Below, piece by piece: positions 47,497-57,561 of a DNA stretch of 64,000 nucleotides (the stretch's first letter is position 1; every line of letters begins with the position of its first letter). A model generated the notes under the pieces. It saw only the letters and a program-made list of their open reading frames with translations, was not told where the DNA came from and did not search any database. The stretch is from Leisingera sp. ANG-M7 (GTDB lineage: Bacteria > Pseudomonadota > Alphaproteobacteria > Rhodobacterales > Rhodobacteraceae). The stretch is from assembly GCF_000813965.1 (NCBI RefSeq), contig NZ_JWLI01000006.1, forward strand, positions 310,001 to 374,000, given 5' to 3'. The position numbers and the translations under genes are program-made.

Positions 47497-48669
47497 TCAG
47501 ACGGAGAGGTATTGCACCGTTTCACCTGCAGTGCGGGCACCGTCGCTCGGCGGGCGCACCAGCAGGGCGTTGGCGTCGGCCAGAATGGTGAGAAGCGAAC
47601 TGTCCTGGTTCCCAAAAGCAGTCAACTGGCCGTTTTCGACCCTTGCACGCATGTAGTGCTCCCGCGGGCCGTTTTCGCCGAGCGGTTCAGCAAGGATTGC
47701 TTCCTGCAGTTGCTGGGCTTCAGACGGCAATCCCAGCATGACCTGGACCATCGGCGCCAGGAAGACATGGCCGCAAACCATAGCAGACACCGGGTTGCCC
47801 GGCAGGCCGACCATTGCTGCGGCGCCCATGCGGCCGGCCATCAGCGGCTTGCCGGGGCGCATCGCGACTTTGTAAAAGCTGCGCTCCATTCCAAGGTCCT
47901 GCGCCACCTTGCCGACCAGATCGTGATCGCCAACCGAGGCACCGCCGATGGTGACCACCAGATCTGCGCCCTCAGCTAGTTCAAACGCTGTGCGCAAGGA
48001 GCTTTCGGTGTCGCGGGCAATGGGCAGGATACGGGCGCGGGCGCCCATACCTTCCAGCATCGCCTTGAGGCCGAAGGTGTTGGAAGCGATAATCTGGTCC
48101 GGACCAGGCGTCCCGCCAGGCATCACCAGCTCGTCGCCGGTGGAAATCAGCGCAATCTCCGGGCGGCGGGAGACGGGAACCGACGGAATGTTCATCGCGG
48201 CCAGCAGAGCGATATCCGAAGGGGTCAGACGTTTCAGTGCGCGGACGGTCTGGCCATCGGTGAAATCACCGCCGCGGGGGCGGATGTTGTGATTTCTGCC
48301 AGGTTCATCTTTGATGGTGATGAGATCGCCAGAACGGCTGACATCTTCTTGGATAACAACGAAACTTGCGCCTTCGGGCACCGGGGCGCCAGTGAAAATC
48401 CGAACCGCCTGGCCGGCTCCGACGCGGCCAGCGAATGCGTGGCCGGCAGCGGCCTCGCCGATCACCTTGAACATGGCGTGCAGCTCAACCTCGGCGGCGT
48501 TGACTGCATAGCCGTCCATCGCGGAGGCTGAGAACGGCGGCTGGTCGCGGCGGGCCTGAACGTCGCGAGCGAGCACCCGGCCTGAGGCCTCGGCCAAGGG
48601 AATTTCCTCGGTTTCCAGCTGGCTGACAAGCGCCAGAAGATGCGCGCGGGCTTCACTGACAGGGATCAT
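47497..48669 (-). CDS. moeA: Molybdopterin molybdenumtransferase MoeA
   Basis: A 390-aa MoeA. Conserved segments include FSASAMDGYAV near residue 44, FTGAPVPEGA, and VTIGGASVGDHD in the MoCF domain. It inserts molybdate into adenylated molybdopterin. Its ATG directly follows the moaC stop (TAAATG), so the two are co-translated. Confidence 0.94.
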   Translation of the reverse strand: MIPVSEARAHLLALVSQLETEEIPLAEASGRVLARDVQARRDQPPFSASAMDGYAVNAAEVELHAMFKVIGEAAAGHAFAGRVGAGQAVRIFTGAPVPEGASFVVIQEDVSRSGDLITIKDEPGRNHNIRPRGGDFTDGQTVRALKRLTPSDIALLAAMNIPSVPVSRRPEIALISTGDELVMPGGTPGPDQIIASNTFGLKAMLEGMGARARILPIARDTESSLRTAFELAEGADLVVTIGGASVGDHDLVGKVAQDLGMERSFYKVAMRPGKPLMAGRMGAAAMVGLPGNPVSAMVCGHVFLAPMVQVMLGLPSEAQQLQEAILAEPLGENGPREHYMRARVENGQLTAFGNQDSSLLTILADANALLVRPPSDGARTAGETVQYLSV

Positions 48670-49140
48670 TTACGCCTCGTACCGGCCTGATTTTCCGCCA
48701 TCTTTCAGCGTGACACGGATACCGCCGATCTGCATCGCCTTGTCCACTGCCTTGGCCATGTCATAGACGGTGAGCGCGGCGGTGGAGACGGCAGTGAGCG
48801 CCTCCATCTCAACCCCGGTCTGGCCGGTGGTCTTGACCGTGGCCTCAACCCGCACGCCGGGCAGGTCCGGATCCAGCGTCAGTTCCACCGCGACTTTGGT
48901 CACCGGCAGCGGGTGGCAGAGCGGGATCAGATCGGGCGTCTTCTTAGCACCCATGATGCCTGCGAGACGAGCCACCGACAGCACATCGCCCTTTTGGGCG
49001 CGACCTTCGGCAATGATATCAAAGGTTTCCTGCGCCATGGTGATGTGACCCTCGGCGGTGGCAATGCGCGAGGTCACCGCCTTGTCCGAGACGTCGACCA
49101 TATGGGCGTCGCCCTTGGTGTCGAAATGCGTGAGGCTCAT
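48670..49140 (-). CDS. moaC: Cyclic pyranopterin monophosphate synthase MoaC
   Basis: A 156-aa protein with the MoaC signature [20 protein letters not shown] and [12 protein letters not shown]. It forms cyclic pyranopterin phosphate, an early step of molybdenum cofactor synthesis. AAAGGAGGA precedes the ATG, 11 bp after the trpC stop, so it is likely transcribed with the trp genes. Confidence 0.95.
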   Translation of the reverse strand: MSLTHFDTKGDAHMVDVSDKAVTSRIATAEGHITMAQETFDIIAEGRAQKGDVLSVARLAGIMGAKKTPDLIPLCHPLPVTKVAVELTLDPDLPGVRVEATVKTTGQTGVEMEALTAVSTAALTVYDMAKAVDKAMQIGGIRVTLKDGGKSGRYEA

Positions 49141-49151
49141 ATGGTCCTCCT

Positions 49152-49964
49152 TTACATCATGCCAGGCATCAACGGGTTGGTGAGCAGCGCACGGGTGGCG
49201 CCAGCCACATCATCCTGCCGCATCAGGCTTTCGCCGATGAGGAAGGTGCGGGCGCCGTAGCGGGCCATATCGCTGAGGTCCTCAGGCGTGAAAAGCCCGC
49301 TTTCGCAGACGATTGTGCGGTCGGCAGGCACCATGCGGGACAGGGTCCGGGTGGTGTCCAGAGTTGTCTCGAAGGTCTTGAGGTTGCGGTTGTTGATGCC
49401 CATCAGCGGCGATTTCAGATTGCAGGCGCGTTCCAGCTCTTCGGCGTCGTGCACTTCCAGCAGCACATCCATGCCCCATTCAAAGGCGCTTTCCTCCAGC
49501 TCCTGCGCCTGGGCGTCGGAAACCGTAGCGAGGATGATCAGAATGCAGTCGGCCCCCAGCGCGCGGGCTTCGGCCACCTGGTAGGTGTCATACATGAAGT
49601 CCTTGCGCAGCGCAGGCAGCGCGCAGGCCTCGCGGGCCTGGGTGAGAAAGTCCTTGGCGCCCTGGAAGCTGGGGGTGTCGGTCAGCACCGACAGGCAGGT
49701 GGCGCCCCCGTCTTCATATGCCTTGGCCAGTTCGGCCGGTTCAAAATCGGGGCGGATCAGGCCCTTGGAGGGGCTCGCCTTCTTGATCTCGGCAATCAGG
49801 CCATAGCCTGTGCGGTTGGCTTGCATCAGACTGTCGGCAAAGCCGCGCACCGGGGAGGCTTCGCGCGCCTCGGCCTCGACCGCCTCAAGCGGTTTGGCGG
49901 CCTTGTCCGCGGCCACTTCCTCAAGCTTGTAGGCCTTAATCTTGTCGAGCACGTTTTCGGTCAT
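49152..49964 (-). CDS. trpC: Indole-3-glycerol phosphate synthase
   Basis: A 270-aa TIM-barrel enzyme. Signature [14 protein letters not shown] near residue 57 and [14 protein letters not shown] near 190 are typical. It closes the indole ring in tryptophan synthesis. ATG at 49964 overlaps the ung stop (ATGA). Confidence 0.95.
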   Translation of the reverse strand: MTENVLDKIKAYKLEEVAADKAAKPLEAVEAEAREASPVRGFADSLMQANRTGYGLIAEIKKASPSKGLIRPDFEPAELAKAYEDGGATCLSVLTDTPSFQGAKDFLTQAREACALPALRKDFMYDTYQVAEARALGADCILIILATVSDAQAQELEESAFEWGMDVLLEVHDAEELERACNLKSPLMGINNRNLKTFETTLDTTRTLSRMVPADRTIVCESGLFTPEDLSDMARYGARTFLIGESLMRQDDVAGATRALLTNPLMPGMM

Positions 49965-50632
49965 ACCGGCGTCTCCGTTCCTGCGTTCCAGTCTATGGCA
50001 TCTTCGCCGCGGGCGGTAAGCCAATTGTTCACTTTTGAAAAGGGCCGGGACCCGAAGAAACCGCGCCGCGCCGAAAGGGGCGAGGGATGGGCGGTTTTCA
50101 GGATCAGGTGATCGCCCGGTTTGATATGTTTTTCAAGCTTTTGTGCAGCATTTCCCCAGAGAATGTATGCGGTGGGGCGCGCCGATGTCAGCTCCAGCAC
50201 CTGATGCATCAGGTGATGCCAGCCAAGGAGCTTGTGGCCGTTCGCTTCGCCTGCCGGGACTGACAGGGCAGTGTTCAGAAGAAGAACGCCTTGGCGCGCC
50301 CAGCCGCGCAGATCCGCGTTGGGTCGGGTGACGCCAAGATCGTCTGCCAGTTCCTTGTAAATATTGGACAAGGACCGGGGAAGGGGGCGCACATGCGGTT
50401 CTGCCGAGAAGGCCAGGCCGTGGGCGTGGCCCGGTGTCGGATAGGGGTCCTGGCCGAGGATCACCACCCGGGTGTCCGCTGGCTGGGTCAGCTCCAGCGC
50501 CGCAAACCGCTGATGCGCGGGCGGCAGGATTTCCCGTCCATCCGCATCAATCGCGGAGGAAATCCCGGGCCAGACAGTGCTGAAAAACGGCAGGCTGGAC
50601 CAAGTCCCCAGCCCTGCAGGCAGATCAGTCAT
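49961..50632 (-). CDS. ung: Uracil-DNA glycosylase
   Basis: A 223-aa family 1 enzyme. The water-activating motif is [13 protein letters not shown] (Asp62) and the DNA-intercalation motif [12 protein letters not shown] is present. It removes uracil from DNA. It is embedded between trpD and trpC with ATGA overlaps on both sides. Confidence 0.95.
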   Translation of the reverse strand: MTDLPAGLGTWSSLPFFSTVWPGISSAIDADGREILPPAHQRFAALELTQPADTRVVILGQDPYPTPGHAHGLAFSAEPHVRPLPRSLSNIYKELADDLGVTRPNADLRGWARQGVLLLNTALSVPAGEANGHKLLGWHHLMHQVLELTSARPTAYILWGNAAQKLEKHIKPGDHLILKTAHPSPLSARRGFFGSRPFSKVNNWLTARGEDAIDWNAGTETPV

Positions 50633-51648
50633 GCGGCTGAGGTGATCCGGGCCAGTGCTTCGACCTTGGCCTTGGCGGCACCGCTGTCGATCGACTCGGC
50701 GGCGCGTGCCACGCCTTCCTTGAGGTCTGCGGCCTTGCCAGCTACAACCAGCGCGGCGGCGGCATTCAGCAGCACCGCGTCGCGGTAGGCCGAGGGCGTG
50801 CCTTGCAAAAGCACGCGGAAGGCCATGGCGTTTTCCTCCGGGGTGCCACCAACGATCTTGTCGAAGTCATGCACCGGCAAGCCCGCGTCCTCGGGGTGCA
50901 GCTCGACGTCGCGAATTGTGCCGTCCTCCTCCAGCGCTGAGACCCAGCTGACGCCGGTAATGGTCAGCTCATCGGTTCCATCGGAGCCATGCACCAGCCA
51001 AGCGCGCTCAGACCCGAGGGTTTTAAGGGTTTCCGCCATGGGACGGATCATTTCGCGGCTGAAGGCGCCGGTCAGCTGGCGCTTGACGCCGGCCGGGTTG
51101 GTCAGGGGGCCGAGGATGTTGAAGATGGTCCGGGTGCCAAGCTCAGCCCGGGTGGGCATCACATGCGCCACCGCCGGGTGGTGCATCGGCGCCATCATGA
51201 AACCAATCCCGGCCTCATTTATCGCCTTTTCAACAACTTCCGGGCCGACCATCACGTTGATGCCCATCTGGGACTGCATGTCTGCAGTGCCGGATTTGGA
51301 ACTGAGGTTGCGGTTTCCGTGCTTGGCGACCACCGCGCCGGCGCCCGCCGCGACAAAGGCAGTGGCGGTGGAGATGTTGAGGGTGTTCTTACCGTCGCCG
51401 CCGGTGCCAACGATATCCATGGCGCCGGCGGGCGCCTTCACCGGATTGCATTTGGCGCGCATCACCGCGGCGGCGGCGGCGTATTCATCAACGCTTTCAC
51501 CGCGGGTGCGCATGGCCATCAGCAGGCCGCCGATCTGGCTCGGCGTGGCCTCGCCCTCAAACAGCAGGGTGAAGGCCTTCTCGGCTTCTTCGCGGGACAG
51601 GGAACGTTCGGCAGCGGCACCGATCAGCGGCTTCAGCTGGTCGCTCAT
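50629..51648 (-). CDS. trpD: Anthranilate phosphoribosyltransferase
   Basis: A 339-aa enzyme with [20 protein letters not shown] and [12 protein letters not shown] motifs for PRPP binding. It joins anthranilate to phosphoribosyl pyrophosphate. Overlaps trpG upstream and ung downstream as ATGA. Confidence 0.95.
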   Translation of the reverse strand: MSDQLKPLIGAAAERSLSREEAEKAFTLLFEGEATPSQIGGLLMAMRTRGESVDEYAAAAAVMRAKCNPVKAPAGAMDIVGTGGDGKNTLNISTATAFVAAGAGAVVAKHGNRNLSSKSGTADMQSQMGINVMVGPEVVEKAINEAGIGFMMAPMHHPAVAHVMPTRAELGTRTIFNILGPLTNPAGVKRQLTGAFSREMIRPMAETLKTLGSERAWLVHGSDGTDELTITGVSWVSALEEDGTIRDVELHPEDAGLPVHDFDKIVGGTPEENAMAFRVLLQGTPSAYRDAVLLNAAAALVVAGKAADLKEGVARAAESIDSGAAKAKVEALARITSAA

Positions 51649-52226
51649 GCCGGCACCTGCATCACGTCGAGGAAGTTCTTCAAGAGCGCATGGCCGTGTT
51701 CGGAGGCAATTGATTCCGGGTGGAACTGGACTCCGTGAATCGGCAGTTCCTTGTGCTGCAGACCCATGATGGTGCCGTCTTCCAGCTCAGCCGTGATTTC
51801 CAGGCAATCAGGCAGGCTTTCGCGCTCCACCACCAGAGAGTGATAGCGGGTTGCCTCAAAAGGTGTCGGCAAGCCTTTGAAAACGCCGGTGTCCTTGTGG
51901 TGCATCATGCCCATCTTGCCGTGCACGATCTCGTGGCAGCGCACGACCTTGCCGCCGAAGGCCTGGCCGATGGTCTGGTGGCCGAGGCAGACCCCCATCA
52001 GCGGCGTCTTGGTCTCTGCCGCGGCCTCAGTCAGGGCGAGGCAGATGCCGGCCTGATCCGGGTCGCACGGGCCGGGCGACAGCAGAATGCCTGAGGGCTT
52101 CATCGCCATCGCTTCCTGCACGTTGATGGCGTCGTTACGGTGCACTTCCATTTCGGCGCCAAGCTCGCCGAGGTAGTGGACGAGGTTGTAGGTGAAGGAA
52201 TCGTAGTTGTCGATCAGCAGCAGCAT
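51645..52226 (-). CDS. trpG: Anthranilate synthase glutamine amidotransferase subunit
   Basis: A 193-aa class I amidotransferase: [19 protein letters not shown] at the start, nucleophile Cys80 in [10 protein letters not shown] and the HPES motif near the end. It supplies ammonia to TrpE. ATG at 52226 is the family start. It is the first gene of the minus-strand run trpG-trpD-ung-trpC-moaC-moeA and is divergent from the deacetylase-like gene. Confidence 0.95.
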   Translation of the reverse strand: MLLLIDNYDSFTYNLVHYLGELGAEMEVHRNDAINVQEAMAMKPSGILLSPGPCDPDQAGICLALTEAAAETKTPLMGVCLGHQTIGQAFGGKVVRCHEIVHGKMGMMHHKDTGVFKGLPTPFEATRYHSLVVERESLPDCLEITAELEDGTIMGLQHKELPIHGVQFHPESIASEHGHALLKNFLDVMQVPA

Positions 52227-52414
52227 CTTGCGGGCTCTTTTAAGGGTGGCGGGCGGGGTGCGCGCCGCAGTATAGTGGTTGCAACATACTTGTTCAGGGA
52301 TACGAGGCAGCGTCAAGGGCAGGAAGGGCGAATGCGGGGGCGAACCGGCACATGGTTCACACTGGCAGGCCTGAGCGGCGCAGCACGGCAGAAAGATTGA
52401 GAGGCAAAACAGGC

Positions 52415-53977
52415 ATGCGTGGATTTCTGGGCGGCGTGAGTGTCGGGGCTTTGCTGGCGGCGGGCGGACTGGCGATGCTATCACTGTCGGTGCCACTGCC
52501 GCAGACGGCGGTCAAACCGGAACCAACGCCGGAACCTGCCGGCCAAACTGCGGGTGCTGCGCCTGCGGTGGCGGAAACTCAAGCGGCGGAGGCTCCGCAA
52601 CCGGTTGCGCATGACCCCGGTGAAGTGCCGCAAATGCCCAATGGCGGCGGTGAGGAAGCAGTGGTTCCCGGCAATGGCCAGCGCGACGCCGATCTGGCTG
52701 AGGTTCAGCCCGAGGCGCCCGGTGCAGAGGCCGCCGGAGATGACCTGAGCGCCCTTGCTGGCGCCGATACGACTCCGGCAGACCAGCCTGCGGTAGGCCT
52801 TGTCACCGCGATGCAAAGCGCGGGTAAGCTTGCACCGGCAAAGGCTCCGGACCCCGTAGTGACCGCCGCCGGGCACCAGCCGCAGTCGGCATTGCCTGCC
52901 GCCCCGCAAGAGCCGGGCAGCGAAAGTGTGATTGTGGCGTCAACAGAACCCGCAGCCGCGCCGGAAGAAAACCCCAGGGAAGGGGAGCTTGGGACGGTTG
53001 AACTGCCTGTGCAGGAGAAGGCCCCCGCGACAGCCGAAGCCCCTGTGACCAGCACCTTACAGGTTCCAGATATCGGCACTGCGCCTGCAGAAATTACTCT
53101 GCCGGTGATCGGGGCTGCATCTGGCATCCCGGCGGCCGCGGGCAGCAGTGATTCCGGTGAAAGTGCGGAACAGGCTGCGGCTTCGGAAGCCGCCGAACCT
53201 GCACCCTTGACGCCCAGTATCGGAACACTGGTTGTGCCGCTGACTGAGCGGGACAAACAGGAAACCATCTCGAACGGTTTTGGCGGCGAACCTGTGGCCA
53301 ATCCGTTTACTGCCAATGCGGAACCGTTCCTCAACCCCGAAGACCGGCCTTTGATGTCGATTGTGCTGATTGATGATGCAGGCGCAATTGGCGCGGAGGC
53401 CCTAGCGGAATTTCCCTACCCCTTGAGCTTTGCGATCGACCCGGAGGATCCTGAGGCAGCCGCGAAAATGGCCGCCCGCCGGGAGGCCGGCTTTGAGGTT
53501 CTTTTGCTGGCGGACCTGCCGCGTGAAGCGACGCCGCAGGACGCGGAAACCTCCTTTGAGGTCTGGCGCGGCAAGCTGCCGGAAGCAGTGGCAATCCTCG
53601 AAGGTGTTGATACCGGCGTGCAGGGAAACCGTCCGCTTGCGGACCAAGTGGCGGCGGTGGCGGCGTCAGCCGGTTACGGCCTGGTGACCCAGGACAGCGG
53701 CCTTAACACAGTGCAGAAACTGGCGCTGCGTGACGGCGTGCCGGCTGGTGTGGTGTTCCGCGATTTTGACGGTGCAGGACAGGATCCGCGGGCGATCCGG
53801 CGGTTTCTGGATCAGGCGGCATTCCGGGCCGGGCAGGAGGGCGCGGTAATCATGCTGGGACGTCTGCGCCCGGATACGATCTCAGCTTTGCTGCTGTGGG
53901 GCCTGCAAGACCGGGCGGAGCGGGTGGCGCTGGCACCGGTCTCAGCCAGCCTGGATTCGCTGCTGCCCGAGAAGTGA
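52415..53977 (+). CDS. Divergent polysaccharide deacetylase family protein
   Basis: A 520-aa protein. An N-terminal hydrophobic anchor (residues 4-26) is followed by a long Pro/Ala/Glu-rich region of about 280 residues, then a C-terminal globular domain ([41 protein letters not shown]) similar to the DUF610/divergent polysaccharide deacetylase domain. Members are probably periplasmic; catalytic function is uncertain. ATG at 52415. It separates trpE from the rest of the trp genes. Confidence 0.75.
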   Translation: MRGFLGGVSVGALLAAGGLAMLSLSVPLPQTAVKPEPTPEPAGQTAGAAPAVAETQAAEAPQPVAHDPGEVPQMPNGGGEEAVVPGNGQRDADLAEVQPEAPGAEAAGDDLSALAGADTTPADQPAVGLVTAMQSAGKLAPAKAPDPVVTAAGHQPQSALPAAPQEPGSESVIVASTEPAAAPEENPREGELGTVELPVQEKAPATAEAPVTSTLQVPDIGTAPAEITLPVIGAASGIPAAAGSSDSGESAEQAAASEAAEPAPLTPSIGTLVVPLTERDKQETISNGFGGEPVANPFTANAEPFLNPEDRPLMSIVLIDDAGAIGAEALAEFPYPLSFAIDPEDPEAAAKMAARREAGFEVLLLADLPREATPQDAETSFEVWRGKLPEAVAILEGVDTGVQGNRPLADQVAAVAASAGYGLVTQDSGLNTVQKLALRDGVPAGVVFRDFDGAGQDPRAIRRFLDQAAFRAGQEGAVIMLGRLRPDTISALLLWGLQDRAERVALAPVSASLDSLLPEK

Positions 53978-53992
53978 TCCCTCGCAAAGTGA

Positions 53993-54017
53993 AACGGCGC
54001 CCTGTACAGGCGCCGTT
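53993..54017 (+). terminator. Terminator-like hairpin after the deacetylase-like gene
   Basis: Perfect 9-bp stem AACGGCGCC / GGCGCCGTT with a 7-base loop, 16 bp after the stop; only a short TT follows. Confidence 0.6.
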
Positions 54018-54040
54018 GCCTTCGGCAGGAGTGTTTTCAC

Positions 54041-54063
54041 AAGAAAGAAGCGGGGTATCCCGC
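54041..54063 (-). terminator. Short terminator after trpE
   Basis: On the minus strand, GCGGG-ATAC-CCCGC followed by TTCTTTCTT, 11 bp after the trpE stop. Confidence 0.55.
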
Positions 54064-54073
54064 CATCTTGGGG

Positions 54074-55585
54074 TTAGCTGTTGCCGTTTCCGGTAAAACG
54101 AGCGGCGTCGGCGGCAGCACGGCGGATAGCGTTGGATTTGTGGACAGTCTCCATGTATTCGGCCTCCGGGTCGCTGTCATAGACAACGCCGCCGCCGGCC
54201 TGGATATAGAGGTTCTGATCCTTGACGATCGCCGTGCGCAGAGCAATGCACATGTCCATGTCGCCGCCGGCCGAGAAATAACCGACACCGCCGCCGTAGA
54301 TGCCGCGCTTTTCAGGCTCCAGTTCGTCGATGATTTCCATCGCCCGCACCTTGGGCGCGCCGGAGACAGTGCCAGCGGGCATGCCGGCAAAGAAGGCATC
54401 CAGCGCATCCTTGTCCTCTGCCAGCTCACCCACGACATTGGAGACAATGTGCATCACATGGCTGTAGCGTTCGATGATGAACTTCTCAGTCGGGCGCACG
54501 GTGCCGATTTTGGCCACCCGGCCAGTGTCGTTGCGGCCCAGGTCCAAGAGCATCAGGTGTTCTGCCAGCTCCTTTTTGTCGGCCAGCAGATCCAGTTCCA
54601 GCGCCTTGTCCTCCTCGGGCGTGGCACCGCGGGGGCGGGTGCCTGCGATGGGGCGGATAGTGACCTCCTGCCCGAAGACACGGACCAGGATTTCCGGGCT
54701 GGCACCCACCACCTGGAAACCGCCGAAGTTGAAGTAGAACATGAAGGGCGACGGGTTGGTGCGCCGCAGCGAGCGATAAAGTGCGAATGGCGGCTGGCGG
54801 AATTCCTGGGTCCAGCGCTGTGCCGGCACCACCTGAAAGATGTCGCCCGCGCGGATGTATTCCTTGGCCTTCTCCACTGCGGCCATGTAACCGTCCTTGG
54901 TGAAGTTCGACACCGGCGGAGCAGCTTCATGGGCGTCGCCGAGGTCGCGGCTTTCGGCGGGCATGGCGCGCTCCAGATCGCGTACCGCGTCCATCACCCG
55001 TTCAGCGGCCTGAGCATATGCCGCCTTGGCTGTCTGGCCATCGCTGGACCAGACGGGGGAGACCACGGTCACCTCGCCCTTGACGCCGTCCAGAACGGCA
55101 ATCACGGAGGGGCGCAGCATAAGCGCGTCGGGCAGTCCGAGCGGATCCGGGTTCACATCCGGCAGGTGTTCGACCAGACGGATCATGTCATAGCCGAGGT
55201 AGCCAAAGAGCCCGGCCGCTGCCTGGGGCAGGTCGTCGGGCAGGTCGATTTTGCTCTCGGCAATCAGCGCCCGCAGGTTGTCCATTGGGTTGCCATCCTG
55301 CGGCGTAAAGTCATCCGCATCGAACCGCGCCGAGCGGTTCAGGGCGGATTGCTCTCCGTGGCAGCGCCAGACCAGATCCGGTTTCATGCCAATGATCGAA
55401 TAGCGCCCGCGCACCTCGCCGCCGGTAACGGACTCCAGCATGAAGGCGTCCTTCTGTGCGCCGGTCAGCTTGAGCATCAGCGACACCGGCGTGTCGAGAT
55501 CGGCGGCAAGGCGGGTGTAGACGACCTGGTTTTTGCCGGCCTCATAGGCTTTGGAGAAACTGTCGAAATCGGGGGTCAGGGCCAT
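54074..55585 (-). CDS. trpE: Anthranilate synthase component I
   Basis: A 503-aa chorismate-utilising enzyme. The motif IAGTRPRGATPEEDKALE and the C-terminal GGGVGYFSAGGDMDMCIALR are typical. It makes anthranilate from chorismate with TrpG. It follows the PpiD-like gene by 16 bp with no room for a leader attenuator, and is separated from trpG by a plus-strand gene. Confidence 0.95.
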   Translation of the reverse strand: MALTPDFDSFSKAYEAGKNQVVYTRLAADLDTPVSLMLKLTGAQKDAFMLESVTGGEVRGRYSIIGMKPDLVWRCHGEQSALNRSARFDADDFTPQDGNPMDNLRALIAESKIDLPDDLPQAAAGLFGYLGYDMIRLVEHLPDVNPDPLGLPDALMLRPSVIAVLDGVKGEVTVVSPVWSSDGQTAKAAYAQAAERVMDAVRDLERAMPAESRDLGDAHEAAPPVSNFTKDGYMAAVEKAKEYIRAGDIFQVVPAQRWTQEFRQPPFALYRSLRRTNPSPFMFYFNFGGFQVVGASPEILVRVFGQEVTIRPIAGTRPRGATPEEDKALELDLLADKKELAEHLMLLDLGRNDTGRVAKIGTVRPTEKFIIERYSHVMHIVSNVVGELAEDKDALDAFFAGMPAGTVSGAPKVRAMEIIDELEPEKRGIYGGGVGYFSAGGDMDMCIALRTAIVKDQNLYIQAGGGVVYDSDPEAEYMETVHKSNAIRRAAADAARFTGNGNS

Positions 55586-55601
55586 GGGTCTGGTGCCTTG
55601 G

Positions 55602-57443
55602 TTACTGGAAGTTCGCCTGCGCTGCGTTCAGCGCCTGCTGGTCTACACGGGGTTCGGCGCGGGTCTGGACGTCCTGCGCATAGGCCTGAAACAGCTCTTG
55701 TGCCAGCGCCTGATCCAGCTGTGCCTGCAGCGCCTGGGTCAGCAGGGTCATGTCGTCGCTTGCTTCCGGCGGCAGGATGGCGTCGAGACGGACAACCACG
55801 GCAGAGTCGGCGTCCTGGACTAGGCGGAAATCGCCGATCTCCATCCCGAATACTCCTGCAACCAGACCCGCCGGCACTGTATCGATATAGGCGGTGCGGG
55901 TGAGCGCGGTTTCGGTTTTCACTTCGGCATCTTCTGCAAAACCGCCTGCGGCTTCTGCCTGCGCCAGAAGCGCTTCGCCCTGGTCCTTCAGAGCGTTGGC
56001 AAGCCGGTCTGCCTGCCAGGCGGCCAGAACCTTCTCCTTGGCATCATCAAAGGGTTCTGGGCGTTCCGGCAGGGTGTCGTCCAGGCGGAGGGCAAACAGG
56101 CTGCCGTCCTCAAGGAAGTCAACTTCCGGGAAGTCGTCGGCGGTTACGGCAGCGGCGGCGGTGCGGAAGCCTTCGTAGGCCGCGATGTCATCGCTGCTGT
56201 CTTCGGTCCAGTTGATCTGGGCCAGTTCCAGACCGCTTTCGGTTGCCAGCTCCTCCAGCGTGGCGCCGCCGGCCAGCATGTCGTCGATATCTTCGGCCTG
56301 GGTTTCCACCAGGCGGCGGGCGCGGTCGGAGGCAAGCTCTTCCACCAGTTCCGGCTTGGCGTCTTCAAAGGTGGTGATCTGTGCCTCCAGACGGCCGTTC
56401 ACGCGGTAGAGCGCCGGGCCGAGGTCCGAGGCCAGCGGGCCTGCCACGGCGCCCACCTCAGCAGCAAAGACATCAGTGCCGGCTGGGCCAAGGTCGCCCA
56501 TGGTGACGTCGCCCATGTCGATGTCCTGAAGTGTCAGGCCGCGGCCCTCGACCAGGCTTTCAAAGGTGGCGCCACCGGTTTCCAGCTGTGCCTTGGCGCT
56601 GGCGGCTGCTTCCTCACCGCCAAACACCAGACGTTCGACCAGACGGCGTTCGGGAACCTGGTACTGGTCAGAGCGGTCCTCGAACAGGCGCTGCAGCTGG
56701 GCCTCGTCCACCTCGATCTCGTCCAGCAGCATGGAGGGACGCAGAGCGGCATAGGTGATGACCTTGGTTTCCGGCAGCATGAACTGGTCCTGATTGGCCT
56801 CGTAGAAAGCTTTCAAGTCCGCGTCCGATGCAACCTCAGCTGTCAGGTCGATTTCCGCGGCGTTGATCTGCACATAGGAGAAGCTGCGGCGGGCGCCGAT
56901 ATAGCTGGTCAGGGTTTCGGTCAGGGTTTCGGGCATCTTGGCGCCGGACAGAACCGCGTTTTGCACGATGGTGCGGGCGGCCTCGCGGCGCAGGTCTTCT
57001 TCGAATTCCTTTTCCGTGAGGCCGGCATTGCGCAGAGCAAAACTGTAGGCCTCGCGGTCGAACTGTCCGTTCACACCCTGGAAAGCGTCGATGGCAGCCA
57101 GTTCCTCGATCAGGTTCTCATCACCCAGCGACAGACCGAGGCTCTTGGCCTCGTGATCCAGTGCCGCCAGGGAAATCAGGCGGCCCAGGACCACCCGGTC
57201 AAGGCCGAAAGCGGTCATCTGCGCCATGGACATAGCCTGGCCGGTCTGCGCCTGCAGGGCACGCTGCTCGCGCTGCAGCTCGCGCACATAGGTGCCGATG
57301 CTGACATCCTCGTCACCGACCTGGGCAACGGAGGAAGAGGAGCTGGAGAAGTTCACGGCGCCAAAGCCGGCAAGGCCGACAATCAGCATCCCCATCAGGA
57401 TCCAGACGAAGGTTTTGGATAGATGTTTCATGCCTGCGGCCAT
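55602..57443 (-). CDS. PpiD-like membrane-anchored peptidyl-prolyl isomerase/chaperone
   Basis: A 613-aa protein. A membrane anchor (FVWILMGMLIVGLAGFGAV, residues 11-29) is followed by a SurA N-terminal-like helical domain and a degenerate parvulin segment (ERRLVERLVFGGEEAAASAK). PpiD-type proteins assist periplasmic and outer-membrane protein folding. ATG at 57443 with AGAGGG upstream is preferred to the longer frame from 57662. It is followed closely by trpE. Confidence 0.85.
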   Translation of the reverse strand: MAAGMKHLSKTFVWILMGMLIVGLAGFGAVNFSSSSSSVAQVGDEDVSIGTYVRELQREQRALQAQTGQAMSMAQMTAFGLDRVVLGRLISLAALDHEAKSLGLSLGDENLIEELAAIDAFQGVNGQFDREAYSFALRNAGLTEKEFEEDLRREAARTIVQNAVLSGAKMPETLTETLTSYIGARRSFSYVQINAAEIDLTAEVASDADLKAFYEANQDQFMLPETKVITYAALRPSMLLDEIEVDEAQLQRLFEDRSDQYQVPERRLVERLVFGGEEAAASAKAQLETGGATFESLVEGRGLTLQDIDMGDVTMGDLGPAGTDVFAAEVGAVAGPLASDLGPALYRVNGRLEAQITTFEDAKPELVEELASDRARRLVETQAEDIDDMLAGGATLEELATESGLELAQINWTEDSSDDIAAYEGFRTAAAAVTADDFPEVDFLEDGSLFALRLDDTLPERPEPFDDAKEKVLAAWQADRLANALKDQGEALLAQAEAAGGFAEDAEVKTETALTRTAYIDTVPAGLVAGVFGMEIGDFRLVQDADSAVVVRLDAILPPEASDDMTLLTQALQAQLDQALAQELFQAYAQDVQTRAEPRVDQQALNAAQANFQ

Positions 57444-57561
57444 GATGCCCTCTTTATTGTTCTGCCGCGCAAGGGAGTGCCTTGCAGCGGGAAATGCCGC
57501 TGACTGAATACGCGGCTGCCCGCAGAGGGGCAAGATGAATGCAGCGCAAACTGCTGGATGA

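Noticed and set aside
55586-55601. trp leader attenuator before trpE
   Set aside because: Only 16 bp separate trpE from the upstream gene; no leader peptide can fit.
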